From assembly GCA_029060585.1 (NCBI GenBank), contig JAIDTS010000102.1, positions 1 to 7,865 on the forward strand: DNA of 7,865 nucleotides, given 5' to 3'. Shown piece after piece: positions 5,492 through 7,865 of the stretch; within the stretch, counting starts at the first letter, position 1; each line of letters begins with the position of its first letter. Both the position numbers and the translations under genes were made by a program. Source of the DNA: Muribaculaceae bacterium (GTDB lineage: Bacteria > Bacteroidota > Bacteroidia > Bacteroidales > Muribaculaceae). The notes below the pieces were generated by a model, which saw only the letters and a list, made by a program, of their open reading frames with translations, was not told where the DNA came from and searched no databases.

Positions 5492-6721
5492 ATGATACTT
5501 AATTATATCTGGATAGGATTCCTCATAGTGGCGTTCCTGATGGCGGTCGGAGTATCGCTGACTACAGGAGTGACCACTATCTGGAGCGACATAATGAATG
5601 CTTCCTTTACACAGGCGGCTTTTGCCTTCGAGATTTCTCTTGGGCTTACTGGAGTGCTGTCTCTATGGATGGGAATCATGAAGATTGGAGAGAAGGGAGG
5701 CGTGACAACCGGAATGGCCAAGCTTGTCAGTCCGTTTTTTTCACGCCTCTTCCCTGGAATTCCCAAGGATCATCCGGCAATGGGGGCTATTTTCATGAAT
5801 CTCTCGGCCAATATGCTCGGTCTCGACAATGCCGCGACACCGATGGGACTTCGAGCCATGCAGGAGATGCAGACGCTCAACAAGCAGAAAGACACAGCTA
5901 CAGACGCGATGATAATGTTTCTTGTGCTTAACAGTAGCGGACTCTGCCTGATACCTGTCAGCATAATGATGTATCGGGCTCAGGGAGGAGCAGCAAATCC
6001 GACCGATATCTTCATACCCATTCTCTTAGCTACCGCCATCGCAACTCTCGTTGGACTTATAGCACTCTGTCTGAAACAGCGTATCCGAATGGATGCTGTG
6101 CTCTGGAGTTGGCTCGGAGGAATAGCTGCAGTTGTAGGAGGAGTGGCATGGTGGTTTTCCTCACTTCCGGCTAATAAGGTGGAGCATTATTCCACCTTCG
6201 CCGCCAACTTTCTTCTTTTCAGCGTGATAATACTCTTTATATTGGCAGGGCTACGTAAGAAGATCAACGTATATGACTGCTTTATAGAAGGAGCGAAAGA
6301 GGGATTCAAGACTGCTGTAGGAATCATCCCTTATCTTGTCGCGATTTTAGTTGCAATAGGAATGTTCAGGGCTTCCGGAGCTCTTGATGCCGTTACGGGA
6401 GCTGTGTCATATGCACTTGGTATATGTGGTCTTGACACGCAGTGGGTAGGTGCATTGCCTACGATGCTGATGAAACCCCTTAGCGGAAGCGGAAGCTGCG
6501 CCATGATGCTCGACGTGATGAAGGCGGAAGGGGCCGATGCATTTGTGAGCCGTCTGGCAGCTGTTGTGAGAGGGAGCACCGACACCACATTCTATATTCT
6601 CGCTGTATATTTCGGCTCCGTCGGAGTGATGAAAACCCGCTACGCAGCCGGATACGCCCTTCTGGCAGACATCACCGGAGCGGTTGCTGCCGTCTTCATT
6701 GCCTATCTTTTCTGGAATTGA
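5492..6721 (+). CDS. Fused SpmA/SpmB-type membrane protein (nucleoside-recognition 'gate' domains)
   Basis: This 409-residue integral membrane protein looks like Bacillus SpmA and SpmB joined head to tail. The N-terminal half carries the SpmA-like block NLSANMLGLDNAATPMG (103-119). The C-terminal half carries the SpmB-like blocks KPLSGSGS (328-335) and RGSTDTTFYILAVYFGSVG (from 360). About eight to ten hydrophobic helices are visible, including ~4-24, 40-62, 140-160, 173-195, 203-222, 237-257 and 275-300. 'Gate' domains occur in nucleoside transporters and spore-maturation proteins; the substrate of this fused form is unknown to me, and nothing suggests sporulation here. It starts 4 nt after znuC and is therefore almost certainly cotranscribed with trpS-znuA-znuC. 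No terminator follows before the next gene. Confidence 0.85.
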   Translation: MILNYIWIGFLIVAFLMAVGVSLTTGVTTIWSDIMNASFTQAAFAFEISLGLTGVLSLWMGIMKIGEKGGVTTGMAKLVSPFFSRLFPGIPKDHPAMGAIFMNLSANMLGLDNAATPMGLRAMQEMQTLNKQKDTATDAMIMFLVLNSSGLCLIPVSIMMYRAQGGAANPTDIFIPILLATAIATLVGLIALCLKQRIRMDAVLWSWLGGIAAVVGGVAWWFSSLPANKVEHYSTFAANFLLFSVIILFILAGLRKKINVYDCFIEGAKEGFKTAVGIIPYLVAILVAIGMFRASGALDAVTGAVSYALGICGLDTQWVGALPTMLMKPLSGSGSCAMMLDVMKAEGADAFVSRLAAVVRGSTDTTFYILAVYFGSVGVMKTRYAAGYALLADITGAVAAVFIAYLFWN

Positions 6722-6767
6722 ACCAGTGTCGCACAGAGAAATGACAATGCTTTTAATTTAGACTATT

Positions 6768-7283
6768 ATGGCTAAGACAATACTGAAGAAGAGAGTATAT
6801 ATAAGCACCTGGAATGCCATATTCACCATCATAGCGGTCGGCGCAGTAGCATGTACATGCATAACTCAATTCAAGCGTACGGATGTAGAGGCATGGGTCT
6901 GGATATTTTTAAGTTTTATCCTTGTATGGGGTTTTCTTACTCTGTTTTACTGCCCTATGTACGTCAGGCTCACTGAAGACTCCCTCAATGTTGACACGTC
7001 ACTACGAGTCAAGAAATTTCCTCTGAATGAAATAACGGCAGTGAAAATCTGCCCTCCTACTATGGCAGAAAAGAGCGTTATTGGCTGTCGCTGCAGTTTC
7101 GGCTACTGGGGATGGTTTCGCGAACCCTCTATTGGCAAATACTTCGCATACTACGGGTTGGCTTCCCAGACATTCCTGATTCGTCTGAAATCCGGCAGAC
7201 AGTATATGCTTGGATGTCGGGATGCAAAAGAAATGGCAAAAGAGTTGGGCGATGCTCTTGCACGAATGAGAAATAATTTGTAA
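6768..7283 (+). CDS. Two-helix membrane protein with probable bacterial PH-like domain
   Basis: This 171-residue protein has two transmembrane helices, at about 14-33 and 42-62, joined by a short charged loop. A C-terminal soluble region (~63-168) then reads as alternating beta strands and a final helix: YVRLTEDSLNV, a KKFPLNEITAVKICPP segment, TFLIRLKSGRQYMLGC, then the DAKEMAKELGDAL helix. That order (membrane hairpin, strands with an LNEI.AV segment, closing helix) resembles bacterial PH or YdbT-like domains, usually of unknown function. A Gly/aromatic stretch FGYWGWFREP lies mid-domain. The start ATG lies 46 nt after the upstream stop with no terminator between, so readthrough from the trpS operon is possible. 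The stop codon overlaps a promoter-like element. The assignment rests on pattern only. Confidence 0.6.
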   Translation: MAKTILKKRVYISTWNAIFTIIAVGAVACTCITQFKRTDVEAWVWIFLSFILVWGFLTLFYCPMYVRLTEDSLNVDTSLRVKKFPLNEITAVKICPPTMAEKSVIGCRCSFGYWGWFREPSIGKYFAYYGLASQTFLIRLKSGRQYMLGCRDAKEMAKELGDALARMRNNL

Positions 7284-7288
7284 TTTTG
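7257..7288 (+). promoter_or_regulatory. Candidate promoter at the end of the PH-like gene
   Basis: TAATTTTG (7281-7288) matches the TAnnTTTG -7 consensus exactly. CTTG (7257-7260) lies 20 bp upstream, one mismatch from TTTG. The -7 element begins on the stop codon of the upstream gene. Predicted initiation is near 7294-7296, about 90 nt before a strong terminator. A six-base-defined motif will occur by chance a few times in this length of DNA, so the position and the -33 partner carry most of the weight. Confidence 0.5.
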
Positions 7289-7296
7289 CAGTCGAA

Positions 7297-7350
7297 ATGA
7301 AACCGACGATGCAATACATAGAAAGAAAACATATGGCATACGTGCCGTAA
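7297..7350 (+). CDS. Micro-ORF of 17 codons ending just before a terminator (possible leader peptide)
   Basis: The reading frame is ATG to TAA and encodes MKPTMQYIERKHMAYVP. Its stop lies three bases before the terminator stem (7354), the geometry expected of a leader peptide in attenuation. It would begin within a few bases of the predicted transcript start, so it would be almost leaderless. It has no run of a single regulatory amino acid; Met (three) and Tyr (two) are the only repeats of note. An ORF this short can easily arise by chance. Confidence 0.2.
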   Translation: MKPTMQYIERKHMAYVP

Positions 7351-7353
7351 GGG

Positions 7354-7387
7354 ATACGCACCCCCGAAAGGGGATGCGTATTTTTTT
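7354..7387 (+). terminator. GNRA-capped intrinsic terminator upstream of pyrC
   Basis: ATACGCA (7354-7360) pairs with TGCGTAT (7375-7381) and CCCC (7362-7365) with GGGG (7370-7373), around a GAAA loop. One internal C7361/A7374 mismatch interrupts the stem. Seven T follow (7381-7387). It ends any transcript from the PH-like gene or from the promoter-like element at 7281, and stands 50 bases before the pyrC start. Confidence 0.9.
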
Positions 7388-7437
7388 ATGCCTGCATTCC
7401 AGTCGCTTAACTTTTAAACTTCATAACTTATTAAAAT

Positions 7438-7865
7438 ATGCTCTATCACGAATTGCCCGCGGAAAGCATGCCAAGGCATTACATTCTCAGCGAATGTATC
7501 TGGGTTGACAAAGAAGGAGTCTACGAAGGGACTTCCATCGAGGTCATCGACGGAAAAATCGTAAGAATCAACCGAGGAGGACCTATCTTCCCTGAGAATA
7601 TGGCGACATTGGAATATATAATGCGCGACAAACTCGTGACATATGGGCTCTGTGACGTACATGTGCATCTGCGGCAGCCTGGGTTCGAGGCTAAAGAGAC
7701 CATCTACACTGGCACGACAGCAGCAATGATGGGAGGATATACGGCAGTATGCGCCATGCCTAACCTAAACCCGACTCCTGACACAGTGGAGAATATCGGA
7801 GAAGAACTTAAATTCATCAACGAGGACGCAGGCATCAAGGTCTATCCTTACGCTTCAATCACAAT
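7438..7865 (+). CDS. pyrC: Dihydroorotase, N-terminal part (cut by window end)
   Basis: The 142 visible codons encode the start of a class I dihydroorotase, which cyclises carbamoyl aspartate to dihydroorotate in pyrimidine synthesis. The amidohydrolase metal motif is HVHLR (His75, His77, Arg79) in [16 protein letters not shown], followed by [13 protein letters not shown] and the substrate-binding block [11 protein letters not shown] (Asn109). Gln80 stands where many relatives have Glu (HLREPGFE). The first ~60 residues form the usual small beta domain ([14 protein letters not shown]). The ATG at 7438 follows an AT-rich leader without Shine-Dalgarno. The gene lies beyond a strong terminator, so it needs its own promoter or readthrough; only a poor candidate (TTTT, 20 bp, TAACTTTT at 7384-7415) is visible. 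The rest lies outside the window. Confidence 0.95.
   Translation, partial: MLYHELPAESMPRHYILSECIWVDKEGVYEGTSIEVIDGKIVRINRGGPIFPENMATLEYIMRDKLVTYGLCDVHVHLRQPGFEAKETIYTGTTAAMMGGYTAVCAMPNLNPTPDTVENIGEELKFINEDAGIKVYPYASIT

Larger units (their letters stand above)
7294..7387 (+). ncRNA. Candidate small RNA or pyrC leader (promoter to terminator, about 94 nt)
   Basis: The start is estimated from the promoter-like element and the end from the T run. Within it, 7332-7338 pairs with 7343-7349 as a 7-bp stem (one U-G) capped by the tetraloop UACG, followed by the terminator hairpin with a GAAA tetraloop. Two similar 12-mers lie in series, GGCATACGTGCC (7335-7346) and GGGATACGCACC (7351-7362), identical at nine positions. 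The first could weakly pair with the terminator's 3' arm as an alternative fold. The same stretch encodes a 17-residue micro-ORF (7297-7350). It matches no RNA family I recognise. It may instead be a simple 3' end of the upstream operon. Confidence 0.35.

Noticed and set aside
5665..5931. Second + strand frame inside the SpmA/SpmB-type gene
   Set aside because: It is out of frame within a gene that has strong family motifs, and the product has no membrane or domain pattern.
6754..6761. TAATTTAG as a promoter for the PH-like gene
   Set aside because: It has one mismatch in the -7 consensus and no TTTG-like partner at the right distance, so it was left out of the feature list.
7384..7415. TTTT, 20 bp, TAACTTTT as the pyrC promoter
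   Set aside because: Both elements lack the final G, and the first lies in the terminator T run. It is mentioned under pyrC but is too weak to list as a feature.

Overview
The window looks like a piece of a Bacteroidales chromosome, possibly Muribaculaceae or a near relative. The reasons are: a fused SpmA-SpmB-type membrane protein in an organism with no sporulation context, Bacteroidota-type promoter matches (TTTG about 20 bp upstream of TAnnTTTG), AT-rich gene leaders without Shine-Dalgarno sequences, and short AT-rich repeats between genes. The family placement is inference only. All eight protein genes read on the + strand. No phage, insertion sequence, tRNA, rRNA or CRISPR was seen.

Region 1 (1-2840) holds three separately terminated genes. 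A secreted L,D-transpeptidase (cell-wall crosslinking) is followed by a compound hairpin terminator. NAD-dependent malate dehydrogenase comes next, with all expected catalytic residues, and then a 215-bp gap. An unrecognised secreted protein follows, with a Gly/Pro/Asn repeat segment and a Trp-rich C-terminal domain. The two terminators after mdh and after the secreted protein share a design. Each intrinsic hairpin is flanked on both sides by short tandem repeats that read on opposite strands: 9-bp GTTTAGATG-like units around the first and 7-bp CATAATG-like units around the second.

Region 2 (2790-6721) is a compact operon driven by a good promoter match. It runs trpS, then a znuA-like metal-binding lipoprotein (4-nt overlap), a znuC-like ATPase (20-nt overlap) and a fused SpmA/SpmB 'gate'-domain membrane protein (4-nt gap). 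The metal ABC pair lacks the expected ZnuB permease. The lipoprotein has Glu where the family usually has its first metal-binding His.

Region 3 (6722-7865) holds a two-helix membrane protein with a probable bacterial PH-like domain, and then the start of dihydroorotase (pyrC), cut by the window edge. Between them is a stretch of about 100 bp with a promoter-like match at the stop codon, a 17-codon micro-ORF, a small hairpin and a strong terminator ending in seven T. It could be a small RNA gene, an attenuator-like leader for pyrC, or just the operon's terminator. This stretch and the repeat-flanked terminators are the best candidates here for something undescribed.
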